Shown here piece after piece: positions 45,103-55,277 of a stretch of 64,000 nucleotides of DNA. Both the position numbers and the translations under genes were made by a program. Below the pieces are notes generated by a model, which was given only the letters and a program-made list of their open reading frames with translations, did no database searches and was not told the origin of the DNA. Within the stretch, counting starts at the first letter, position 1, and each line of letters begins with the position of its first letter. The stretch is from Celoporthe dispersa. Lineage: Eukaryota > Ascomycota > Sordariomycetes > Diaporthales > Cryphonectriaceae. The DNA lies in assembly GCA_016584495.1 (NCBI GenBank), contig WAID01000007.1:1040001-1104000 (forward strand), written 5' to 3'.

Positions 45103-48100
45103 TCACTGGCCATACCAAGCTCTCTGGGCATCCGGGTGACCGCCCTCGGCAGCACCCTCGGTCCCCAGAAAGTCCATCCACGCATCGTCCATGAACTGGT
45201 CTGCCGCCTCGAAGGGGGGCACATTAGGCCACATCATGGGGTACACGCTCTCCATCTGCGTCTGCGGGCTCTCGTCGACGGCGAGCATCATCTCATCCAT
45301 GTGCTGCTGCTGGTGGTACGGGCCCTGGTGGTGTGATGACCCATGCTGCTGCTGGTGCTGCATGTGGGCGTGTGCGCCTCCGTTGCCGTGATGGGGGCTG
45401 TTCATCATGTGACTCGATATCGACGGGATATTGTCGGCCGGGTTCATGCTTGGTGAGGCCTGCGGGAACGGTGGTGGGACGTTGTCCAGATATCGACCAC
45501 ACAGCTCGGCGATGACGCCGTAGCATCGTGCCGCGCTAATGTTGACGGGCGCGAGAGAGGCGACGGTCTGCAGGGCGGTGGTGATCTGACAGCGCCAGTC
45601 GGCAGCCTGGTCGGACACAGGCAGGTTCCGAAGGCAGATGCATGGGATCAGGGCAGCTTGGAAGATGAAATACCTATGTGTGTGGCCCCAAAAGTCAGAT
45701 GGTTGATCCCCTGGTGTGGTATTCGTTGTAAAAAGGGGGGAGAGTGACGAGGGTCTGCATGACTTACAGGGCATACCAGGCGGCCATCCGGGTATTTTCG
45801 TTGGAGGACCAATAGTTGCTGATGGACGTGATGGTGTACTTGGCGTCGGCCAGACAGCTGTTGTAGGCGTGCAGGCTGGCAGGCGAGTCATCGTCCGGGC
45901 GGCCGTCGCGGGCCCGGAAAGCCTTGCGGATCACGAATGGGCGGTACATGATGATGCGGAAGTTCCGGTACCGCCAGCTCAGGCCCACATGGGCGAACGT
46001 GTACTGCGGCGGGACGGTGGCAGACTCTGCAAAACAGGGCGGGATCTGCTTCAGCCAGGGCTCGATGCGCTCCTTGTCGAGCTCCACCAGCTCCTCGGCG
46101 CCCGGCAGGGGCTTGCCGATCACCCTGGTGTAGACGTAATTTGTGGCGAGGTGGAAGGACGCCTGTATCCGGACAGCGGTGTAGGGCGTGATATCCGAAG
46201 TCTCGGCGGGATAGCTGAGCGAGTTCGGCGTGAGCTCCTGTGTGATTTGTATCTCGTGTTAGTGAGAGCACCGGATCAAGTGGTGAGCCCAAATTGACAG
46301 GGGCGGGAAGGGAGGAGAAAGTTTGAAAAAAAAAAAAAAAAAAAGAAAAAAGAAAAGAAAAGAAAAGAAAAGAAAAAGAAAAGAAAAGAAAAGAAAAGAA
46401 AAGAAAAGAAAAGAAAAGAAAAGAAAAGAAAAGAAAAGAAAAGAAAAGAAAAGAAAAGAAAAGAAAAGAAAAGAAAAGAAAAAAAACTGACCCGGTCGTG
46501 AACATTTCTCGGCAGGGACACTTCGACGCCGTCAAAGGGCCAGGTCAGCGGCCTGCTAAAGGTGATGGTGGCACCACAGTCGAAGACGCAGAGGGACCAC
46601 CAGACCCTGCGGCGGATCTCCATGTTCAGGGGTGAGATATTCCAGCCCTGGAACTCCTTGTGCAGGCCCAGCCCCATGGCCATCCTCACGGCGAGACCCA
46701 GGTAGTTGTACGCCGAGTTGGGCCTGTCGCGCTTCTGCTGGTAGTTGGACGTGAGGGTCAGGGCCTGGACCAGGGTCAGGTTGCCGAGCTCCAGGAAGTT
46801 GAAGGTCAGGATGGACCGCGCCTGGGCGAAGAGCTGGAGGTCGAGGTTGTCCGGGGACTTGGCGGAGCTCCAGACGCCGATAGCAGCCACGACGTAGGCG
46901 AGGACGAGCCACGAGTCGCCGTGCGGGCGGGGGATGACCTCGGAGAACTGGGCCCTGAAGGTCGGCTCGTGGAGGATGGGATAGCTGAGGTGGAAGAGCT
47001 TGAAGTAGGCGTCGATCATGATGTCGGCGATCTGCCGGTTGGGGTTCGGCTGCTGGACCAGGGACGGGTAGGAGCTCATGGACGGCCTCGACCTCGTCTG
47101 GGAGGTCCGCCTCTTCATGTTGGGCTCCAGCAGCCGGATGAAGGCCGCACCCGAGGCCACGCCGAGATAGCCGCCCTCCTTCTCGCCGACCGACAGCGAG
47201 GCCATGCCGTCCAGGGCCGTGTCGTCGGGGTCGTTTGGGTTGGGCGACATGGCGGCGGCGAGGCTCGCCATATCGTCCTGCTCATCCCACTCGAAGTCGT
47301 CGGTGGCGGGCGGCGTCTCCAGGATGGTAGACATGCCCCTCTGAGGCACGCGGAAGGGGGCCAGCCGCCCGTTCTCGGCGCGCTGGGGCTGGTACTCAGC
47401 AGGAGGTTTGAGGTCGGCGGCGGCGGCGTGGGCGGGCGTCAGGCCTCGGCTGCCCGGAGTCGACTCATTGTCATGCGGCGCGTCGTCGGAAGGCTCGGGC
47501 TTCACCTGAGACGGGGTCCTGAGGGTGTCGGAGGAGCCCGAGGCCGAGCCTGGGTGGTCAAGCTTACTAAAGTCGAAGGACGAGTCGCTTGACGTGGTGT
47601 TTGGCCTCCCCCTGCGAGGGAGACGCGCCCGACCCAGATGCACCGCCCTTCTGCGGCAGGAGATGAGGCGGCAGGAGGGCGCGCATCTGGCGGACCAGCG
47701 CCTCGGCCCTCTCTAGCCTCTCCTCCACCTCGGTCAGGTGTCTGCACACATGGTGTCAGCGATGAACGACAGCACAGCAGACGCAGGTGACGGGTGAGAT
47801 GGCGGGGGGAGATCCTCAGGTAGGGGAAGGAAGACCCACTTTCTGGTCAACGGGGTGCGCGAGTGCTTCTCATAGAGACAGTGTCTCCTGTACTTGACAC
47901 AGAGATTACATGTCGGTATTGCCTTGTTGCATTTGGACTTGCGGCGTCGACACTCTTTGCAGGCCTGGTCAGCAAAGCCGAGCGGGATATCGAGGTCTCC
48001 GAACCCGGCGCCAAGGTTCAGAGCCAGGTCTGAAGTCCCTGACCCGAGGCCGGAATGGCCCTCTGAAAGGCTGGCGGCGTCTGCTGACGGGGAGCTGTCG

Positions 48101-48105
48101 TCCAT
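45103..48105 (-). CDS. GAL4/LAC9-type Zn2Cys6 transcription factor
   Basis: Exons 48105-47840, 47741-46492, 46237-45768 and 45673-45103. The Zn2Cys6 cluster is C49-X2-C52-X6-C59-X6-C66-X2-C69-X6-C76. It is followed by SRTPLTRKHLTEVEERLERAE, which matches the linker and coiled-coil start characteristic of yeast Gal4 and Lac9. A fungal-specific transcription factor domain follows (IADIMIDAYFKLFHLSYPIL, FQGWNISPLNMEIRRRVWWS, RPLTWPFDGVEV). The tail is His/Gln-rich with an acidic end (MDDAWMDFLG) suited to activation. It probably regulates sugar or pentose catabolism, as Gal4-like factors do, but that is inference. Exon 2 shifts frame at C5 47608-47612, where one base fewer on the coding strand gives QGRPNTTSSDSS and 852 codons (851 aa) in all. 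Intron 2 (46491-46238) carries a TTTTC repeat. A TTTTCACAG just upstream of the start suggests a 5' UTR intron; an in-frame ATG at 48225 is the alternative start. Confidence 0.9.
46325..46486. repeat. (AAAAG)n pentanucleotide repeat inside intron 2 of the GAL4-like gene
   Basis: About 30 units, with a poly-A head at 46326-46344. It is TTTTC on the transcribed sense strand, so it forms a very long pyrimidine tract in the intron. Confidence 0.95.
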
Positions 48106-50482
48106 TCTGCTCTGTGAAAAGTTCTGACGGGGGGATGGAGAGAGAGGAGAGGGGTGTTGGTGGTGATCGGCTGTCGTGACGAGAGGAAGGAGGGTTGTGG
48201 GAGAGGATGAGCGTGAGCCCGACACGGCCTGCAGAAGGGGCGAGCTGGCGGTTCAGGTTCAGGCACAGGTCTCTCTTTAGTTGGTCACGCCTGGACTCAC
48301 GATGTTTAAAGGCGGCCTGTCCACCTGTCTGACTGGCCCGTCCCTGCTGCCCCAGTGGAGGCTCCAGCGCGAAGGCCCCACGCTAAATCCGCTGGAAATT
48401 CTCAAACGTCACTGGCCAAAATGGAACTCCAGCCACTGGGGGGGTTGGTTACTCAGCAGGTGCACTAACAGCAAGGCACTCTCTTTTTTCTTTCTTTCTT
48501 TTTCTTGAAAAAAATCCCCCCCAAAAAAAAACCATCGATCCACTTTTTTGTTTTTGCTTCTTCTTCTTATGACCATCTTCCTCTTCCGGCAGCTGGTACG
48601 GGTTCCTTCACACACACACCACACATCTGGTCCCGGGTCAAGAAGATCCAGCTGAACACGCCTCTGCAGTCCTGAAACCCAACATCCACCAGTGCAAGTG
48701 CAGCCTGCTGTTCAGATCCCCAATGCCTCCATCTATCTATCTCCCTCCGTTTCCGGCACTGGCCAGGGAACCCGCTACGGACAGGTCTGGGAATACGTAC
48801 CCAACAACAAGAGGCAGGACAGCTTCAGGTATATGGGTCTGTAGATCAGAGCACGAGGTGCTTCCTACATCAGTAGCTTTCCACCTAGACACAACCATCA
48901 GGATGCCGTGTAATGGTTGCTGCCACGGTGGAAAGCCCTGCACCTGCTGGAAATCCTCAGGCATCACTAGCCCAGTGCACTTTACGGAGTAAGCTACTGG
49001 GGGGGTTGGTTAGTCAGCAGCACTAGCACTAACAGCAGCACTAACAGCAGCACTAACATCAAGCAGAGCACCTGCCTCCTTTATGAAGTAGAGAGGGGGA
49101 AGGGCTTACCCCCCAAAGGTCCACTTTTTGTGTTTCGCTGTTTCCTTTCACCATCTTCCTCTTTCCGGCAGCTGGTACGCGCCGCCTTGGTATGTAGCTC
49201 TGTTGTCATCATGGCTTTCACGGTGGCCCAACCTACCACGGTTACCTTCCACGACATCAGCATGCAGCTCCCTCGTCCATCCACTGCCCTGTCATGATTC
49301 TACATACTTCCCTCCCCTGAGGACCCTGAATTTTATCTTACTGCCTACTTGCTGTGCATGATACTACGTACCTGACAGCTACGCTAGCGCAGTCAACTGA
49401 CCTGAAGGTCGGCTCCTTTGGGCGGTTCAGGGTCCTCTCGGATCCCCCCCCCTTTTAAATGGCCCCCCTTGGGCTTTTCAGTCAGGCACACACGAGCCGC
49501 CCGGTAGCCCTTCCCATTGGCAAACACTTCAGCCCCCCCTCTGGAGAAAAGAAGGGGAAAAAAAGAGTTCAGGGGAAAACAGTTCCCACCCTGGGCCCAG
49601 CCTGACGAGATCCATTGTCGGGCCTGGAACGTTGTACCACAGAGAGAGGGCTGCACTTGTCTGTTCACACGACTGCGGCTCGCGTCCACGGCAACAATAC
49701 GACAATGTGTCAACACCACTACGCCTTGTGATACTAGATCGACACAGTACAGGCCCGCGGTCAGCCTCCACACACCGACGGCTCGTGCTCCGCAGTCCCC
49801 GGACTTGGATGAACTTGTTCAGGCGCCTCAGGACCCTTGACCCACCCGGCCCCCTCGGTTGACTCCCTCCGAACCGGCCAGCTGCCTCGATGGGCTCCGG
49901 TTCAGCGCCCGGGGGGGGGGGGGGAGGGAGAATGGGTGTGATTGTGCCCACAGCTGCCCGTCGACCAGCCTCGCTCGTCCTTCGAGGCCATCTCGCCACG
50001 GCCCAACCAAGACCCGTCGTCTCCCATATCCACCTGGCCTCCTTTGCTTCCTCCACGTGTCTCTCTGCTCCAGGATCCTTTTCCTTGCTATGTAATCACC
50101 ACGTCCAGCTTGGAGTCAAGTGTTCGGGTATGGTCTCTCTCCCCCTTCAGTGGCTTGGATGTCAGGACACGACACCCCCTATCTGCCGATGTCGGCATGA
50201 ATCGCCGTCTGTTCAACACGTCTCGGCGACTGGACAACCTCGCATTGGAGGTTAGGTGACATGAAAGGATCCAGGCCATTAGACGCGCGTCACAAGGTTC
50301 AAACCCTACTTAACAGCGTGCGAACCAGATCGGGCTGAGGTCGATGCGGCCCACTTCCATCTCACCCTCACAGCAACTCATCTGTGCGCACAAACTACTG
50401 TGTACAAGTACTATGGGACCTCATGGCTGGCGGCTGAAAATGGACGATTGCTGTTATGAATTCCAAGACGACCACATCTACC
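48106..50482. other. Intergenic between the GAL4-like gene and the 5S rRNA gene
   Basis: No protein gene is recognised in 2.4 kb. It includes the GAL4-like promoter, an imperfect direct duplication (about 48380-48610 and 48940-49190) and a short ACTAACAGCAGC-type tandem repeat (49020-49058). Confidence 0.55.
48380..49190. repeat. Imperfect direct duplication of about 230 bp
   Basis: The order of shared words is the same in two places. TGCTGGAAAT/CGCTGGAAAT-type followed by CTC, then ACTGGGGGGGTTGGTTA (48435-48451 and 48996-49012), then CTCAGCAGGTGCACTAACAGC versus GTCAGCAGCACTAGCACTAAC, then ACCATCTTCCTCTTCCGGC versus the same with one extra T, followed by AGCTGGTACG (48572-48600 and 49150-49179). 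The copies are about 560-580 bp apart and diverged. Confidence 0.7.
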
Positions 50483-50602
50483 ACGTACGACCATACCTAG
50501 TGGAGAACTTGGGATCCCGTCTGCTCTCCCCTAAATAAGCCACTAAGGGCCGGATTAGTAGTTAAGTGGGTGACCATTAGCGAATACCCGGTGTTGTACG
50601 TT
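50483..50602 (+). rRNA. 5S ribosomal RNA gene (dispersed copy, variant sequence)
   Basis: About 119-120 nt with the fungal 5S layout. The terminal stem pairs ACGTACGAC with GTTGTACGT. The conserved GATCCCGTCTGCTCTCC and TAAGCC segments are present, as are the internal control region and the hairpin around GTGGGTGACCA. It ends in a TTTT run suited to polymerase III termination. Compared with remembered Neurospora-type 5S, some conserved GG and CC pairs are AA and TT here. They change on both sides of the same helix, so pairing is kept. Dispersed single 5S genes are usual in Pezizomycotina. Confidence 0.9.
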
Positions 50603-50604
50603 TT

Positions 50605-51487
50605 GCCTTTTTTATTTTCGTCATTTTTTTTCTTTCTCATTTTTTTTTCTTTTCGTTTTGCTGCCCATTTTCAAGAGGATGCTTGCTGGCTTCCTATCTT
50701 TGATGGCAAAGTGACATGTAGAGGAGTCGTTCAAATATACAAACAACCTGGGAGTATGTATGGTGCCATGGGTTGACCCGTCATCCGTAGAGGACTTGGA
50801 TACTATGTACTTGTATAGATGTAGTCATCTGCCAGGCTCCAGGGCCGAAGTACTTTGGGTCCTGTTGGCGAATAGGCCGTGTTTACCCTGTTTGGGTGTA
50901 TCATCATTCCTCTCTAAGGCTGGCATGGGCGTAGAGGTGACGTGTCAAGCAGACCATAGTAACCAGCACTTGATGAGCGAAGGAGTCAGGTAATGGTTGA
51001 CAAGCTGTCCAACCGAAAACCGGCTGAACCAGTTTCTAGTTGGCGGGGGATGGGATTTTTTGCCGATGATCTGCTTGAGCCAGTCGGCAGTCAAATGGGT
51101 GGACGGCTACCAAGTGAGAGAACTGTTACCCAATTATTAATTCTTCCGCGTTCCGGCTGGTTGTTATCATCTGTATGTCTTGACAGGCACTTGATCAACT
51201 GGCTGCTCCGAGTTTTCTCGTTCGGTCAAACAGTGACACATTGGTCTGGTCGTACTCGAATAAGCAGGAAACCTCAGCCCAGTGAGCGTCGGCACCCCTG
51301 GACACGGCGTCATCCGTAACCTGAGGAAATCTCCGTGACTCACCTAGTATGTGTAATTACTTGTTCTCTATGCCACCAGTGGTGCAGCAACAACAAGCTT
51401 CCTTATTCTACGCTTTCGATACTGACCACAGTAAACAGGCTTGGAAGAAGGAGAAAAAGAGAGAGAGGAGAGAAAAAAAAGCCCATC
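50605..51487. other. Intergenic between the 5S rRNA and PhzF-like genes
   Basis: No gene is seen in 0.9 kb. T-rich tracts follow the 5S gene directly (50608-50665). The PhzF promoter must lie in the right part, which ends in a purine tract just before the start codon. Confidence 0.6.
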
Positions 51488-52546
51488 ATGCACTTTGTAA
51501 CCGTCGACGTCTTCACAGACACACCTTTCTTAGGGAACCCCCTCGCCATCGTCATAGTTGAGGACAAGGAGCGGGCAGCGCTGGAGAGCTCAGGAGACGG
51601 TCCCAACCGCACCAGGCAGCTCATCGCCAAGGAGTTCAACCTCTCCGAGACCGTCTTCCTCTTCCTCCGGCCGGGCGAGACCCTGGCCTCGCCCGACCGC
51701 TCCTCTCCCCAGCGCGAGATGGGCATCTTCACCACCGAGGCCGAGCTCCCCTTTGCCGGCCACCCGACCATCGGCACCGCCTATTTCGTCCTGCACCACC
51801 TGGGCTGGGACTTTATCACCACCCTCCTGCCCCGCGCAGGACCCATCGCCATCTCGCCGACTTCTTCCTCCTCCTCCTCCTCCTCCTCCTCCTCCTCCTC
51901 CAGCGCAGGCGGCGGCGTCACAGCACGCATCCCGCACGACGTGCACCTGCACTCGCGCACCCTGCGCTCCCTCTACGAGCTAGGCGACGCCTCCATCACG
52001 GCCCAGATCCGCCCGGCCCTGCACCCAGACCCGCAGGTCCGGGCCGCCGAGCTCGACGCCCCCATCTTCAGCATCGTGCGCGGCATGACCTTCCTGCTGG
52101 TCCGCCTGTCCAGCCTCGAGCAGCTCGCCAGCGTCACCGCCGCGGGCCGCCTGGACCTGGGCAACTACGTAAGCCTGCTGGATGCCGGGCCGTGGGGCCA
52201 CGGGTTTGTGTCACGGTATTATTACGTTGTCGACCCGGCGCGAGGTGGTGGCGGCGATGACAGCGGTGGTGTGAGGACGGAGGCGGTGAGGGCGCGGATG
52301 GTCGAGCTTGCGTTTGAGGACCCCGCGACGGGGAGCGCGGCTTCGTCCCTGGCTTGTTACCTGAACCTGCAGGGAGGCGCCGGGAGGGTCAGGTACCTGG
52401 TCACGCAGGGGGTCGAGATCGGTAGGAAGAGTGATATCGTAGTGGAGGTTGATGCGGGCTCCGGGGCGGACGGTACGAAGGAGATCAGGGAGGTGAGGCT
52501 GGGCGGGACGGCGAGGATGGTCATGAGTGGTGAGATCAATGTTTGA
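51488..52546 (+). CDS. PhzF-family isomerase/epimerase-like protein
   Basis: An intronless frame of 353 codons (352 aa). It starts MHFVTVDVFTDTPFLGNPLAIV, the standard N-terminus of the PhzF (diaminopimelate epimerase-like) fold. NLSETVF holds the Glu (E54) that corresponds to the catalytic acid of PhzF. FTTEAELPFAGHPTIGTA and DPATGSAASSLACYL are the two other family signatures. Some members isomerise small metabolites; the substrate of this one is unknown. An in-frame TCC microsatellite (51865-51901) adds a run of about 14 Ser between the two half-domains, where length change should be tolerated. The upstream GTG-containing frame from 51335 does not look coding, so the Met at 51488 is the start. 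It converges tail-to-tail with the minus-strand P450. Confidence 0.93.
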   Translation: MHFVTVDVFTDTPFLGNPLAIVIVEDKERAALESSGDGPNRTRQLIAKEFNLSETVFLFLRPGETLASPDRSSPQREMGIFTTEAELPFAGHPTIGTAYFVLHHLGWDFITTLLPRAGPIAISPTSSSSSSSSSSSSSSAGGGVTARIPHDVHLHSRTLRSLYELGDASITAQIRPALHPDPQVRAAELDAPIFSIVRGMTFLLVRLSSLEQLASVTAAGRLDLGNYVSLLDAGPWGHGFVSRYYYVVDPARGGGGDDSGGVRTEAVRARMVELAFEDPATGSAASSLACYLNLQGGAGRVRYLVTQGVEIGRKSDIVVEVDAGSGADGTKEIREVRLGGTARMVMSGEINV

Positions 52547-52737
52547 GAGGCGAGAGGGATGAGCACAGTGCTCTTGTTGCACTGGGGCTTTTTTCTTTTT
52601 TCTTTTCTTGTTCTTTTCTTTTCTCGGCAGGGCAGCCTACTAGCTGTGGACTGAGGAGACACTGTTGTGTGTGTGTGTGTGTGTGAGAGAGAGTATCTGT
52701 CATTACTATAGCCTGGACGCTGACGTCCTGTATAATT

Positions 52738-55277
52738 TCACGAGGAATGAGTGGATGGTTCTGCACGGCCATAGGCGTATACCCAGCCGGGGACCAAACG
52801 ACATTCTCCCTCCAAAAGACTTGCTGAAATCCGTAATGCACAAGAACTGCACACTGGCACAAGACTGCCTCTCACGGGCAGTTGCAGGCCGTTGCTACGC
52901 ACGCTCAGCTCCTTCGTGAGAGGTCCAGGTCCAGCTTGGGGGGGCCAGGGTAAATTATCCCTCAGCCCAGCCAAGAAGTCCTCCTTGGTCTGGCCCGGTG
53001 CAAGAGCCACATCGTAGCGCTGGGCGATGAGAAACGTGACCAGGCGCAACTCCATCAGGGCCAGCTGCTTGCCCACGCACGAGAACCGTCCTGGACGCGG
53101 GAAGGGGTGAGACCGTTAGTTTTTTTTATAGCTTATAGTCCCTCCCAATACTTGCTGCCGAGAGGGGGGGGGGGGGGGAGAAGGAGAGAGGACAAAGACA
53201 GCGCCAGGCTCTGACACGACAAGACGTACCGATAGAGAATGGAGCATAGACAGTGCCGTCCTTGATCAGCTCCGGCTTCGTGGTCCACCGCTCAGGGATG
53301 AACTCATCACCGCGCGGGAACGTCCTCGGGTCTGTAAACAACCGCTTGTCTCTCAATTTTCATGCTGCATGAAACCTAACCCACCAGGCAATACCTGGTG
53401 GCTTGTTCGAAAAATAAGGAAAAAAAAGGGGGGAGGGAGGGGGGCGGGTTTAGTAGACTAACCTCGATACAGAGTATAAGTAGGCGTCATCACGATCGTG
53501 TTCCCAGGGACAAACGTGTCCCCGACCTGAAGACCCTGCGGCGGCGTCTGCCTCTGCAGGCCCGACGGCACGGGCGGGAACAGGCGGAGGGACTCGTCGA
53601 TGCACGCCTGCAGGTACTCGAGCCTGCCCAGGGAGCTGATGTCGAGGTCGCCACCCGGCGTGCTCGTGTCCCGGGCGGCGGAGTAGGCGTCCACCTCCTC
53701 CTGGAGTTTTTTGTAGACCTCGGGGTTAGTTGCCAAGTTGTAGAACAGGCAGGCGAGTGTTACGGCCGTCGTGTCGCTAAAGGTTGCAGAACAGGTCAGT
53801 CAGGTCAGCCTGGATCGTCGGGGGGGGGGTGTCCTTGGTCACTGCTTACCTCCCTGCCACCACGATGAGAGAACCATCGCCGTGGAGGTTCTGCGTCTCC
53901 TGCCACGACGGCTTGGGGTTCTTGTCGAACTCTTGCAGGATCCAGTGGAAGACGTCAGGAACTGCTGGCTTGTTCTGACAAGCAGCAACATTCCCTTGTC
54001 AGCATCACTGTCAATGTAAATGAAGGGGCTCTTGGAGGTGGGGGGGGGGGGCGAGCAGCCCAAGACAGTACTTGCCTCCATGCGTCGCTCGATAATCTCC
54101 TTGACGAATCGCTGGAACTTTACATACTCCCAGCGACCCAAGGTTGCCTTGAAGATGGGAAATAGCCAGACCATACGCTGTCGGGAGCACATACACAGTC
54201 AGCTCTCCGTTCCTCTCAGTGGCAGCATGCAGGAGCAGACTCACGCCGAAGAGCCCGATCATGTACATATTCGCGTGCGTTGTCTTGTAAAAATACTGGT
54301 CAACTCCATCCTTCATCAGGTCGAAACTCCTCCCGAAGGCTAGGTCGCCCATAACGTCAAACGAGTAATAGCTTTTTGGCAGGTCAGAAACATGGCCTTC
54401 CCAGGGTTACTGTTGTCAAGGGTGCTGGTGGTGAAAGAGAGGCGAGGGGGAGGGGGAGTGGGAGGGAGCGAGACGTACTTGAACCAGCTGGAGACGTTGA
54501 TTTTCTTTCCCTTTTCCCGTTCAAAGACCCCGAGCAGCTCGTCAGTGTAGCCAGAAACTCTGGCTTCGTAGTCTCGCAGTGCTGTGGTGAGAGCATGCAG
54601 ATGTGTCAATGAGGTGATCTTTAAGTAGAATTACCGGGAAAGAGAGGTCTCTCTCCCCCCCTCCCCCCTTCATAAGAGCAGCCCGAGCACTTACCCCTGG
54701 TACTGAAAGCTCGATCCCAGGCCTTCCTCCGTACCGCATGTTCTTTCCTGTCACGCACCATCTGCAGAGAGATCGTGGGGTTCACGACGTTATACCATGG
54801 CCCCCTCTCGCAGTGGGAGTGGACCGCGTTGAATGCGGCCGGGTCGGCGATGGACAGCTCGGTCGGCCCAACCCGCACAAAATCGCCATGCTTTCGGTGG
54901 AGCTCCCGCACGTCCTCGTACAGCTGGCCGCGCCGGAAGCTGGCCCAGGTCATGGACAGCGTCGAGATACGGGCCGAAAAGGGGCCCGGGAACCTGCCCA
55001 GCCGGTGGAAGAAGGCCCTGTACACCAGGATGCTCGAGTACAGACCCGCCAGGGCGGCGCCGAACCAGCACATGCCATGCTGGAGGGCGTCGGCCGCGGG
55101 CTCGGAGAAGATCTCGTGGGCGAAGAAGCTGAGAGCGAGCTGGAAGGCCGCCCCGACCTCGAGCAGGGTGAAGCTGTGGGCGTCCCACTCGCCCGAGCGG
55201 AAGACGGCGAGGTGGAGAAACACGCCTGCTGCGAAGCTGGCCGCGAGTTCTGCTCTGGTCGCCTGCGCGGCCGTCAT
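52738..55277 (-). CDS. Cytochrome P450 monooxygenase with multi-helix N-terminus (P450 C)
   Basis: Eight exons: 55277-54695, 54581-54479, 54371-54245, 54177-54076, 53974-53850, 53776-53463, 53331-53230 and 53090-52738. All phases agree. The N-terminus has three hydrophobic helices before the hinge RFPGPF, a feature of one fungal P450 group that includes tryprostatin-hydroxylase-like enzymes. The I helix has AGSDTT (345-350), ExxR is ESLR, and PERW is present. The heme loop is FSIGRFSCVG with Cys490; the Arg usually two residues before Cys is Phe here, as the related FSxGPYxCxGK group also lacks it. The fourth intron (54075-53975) begins GC instead of GT. As read, the tail runs to 52738 with an unlikely sequence. 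Removing one base from G7 (52938-52944) gives PPKLDLDLSRRS and a stop at 52905 (about 546 aa), which is closer to family length than 602. Confidence 0.88.

Noticed and set aside
45888..46535. FSFLF-repeat open frame through the AAAAG repeat
   Set aside because: It is intron 2 of the GAL4-like gene read through; donor and acceptor with matching phase remove it.
46660..47592. 310-codon plus-strand frame over the GAL4-like gene
   Set aside because: Antisense shadow; Val/Gly/Arg-rich, no motif.
50294..50304. GGTTCAAACCC, a match to a tRNA T-loop B box
   Set aside because: No D arm, anticodon arm or acceptor stem can be folded around it.
51488..55277. PhzF-like gene and P450 C as a second metabolite cluster
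   Set aside because: Only two convergent genes with no core biosynthetic enzyme nearby.
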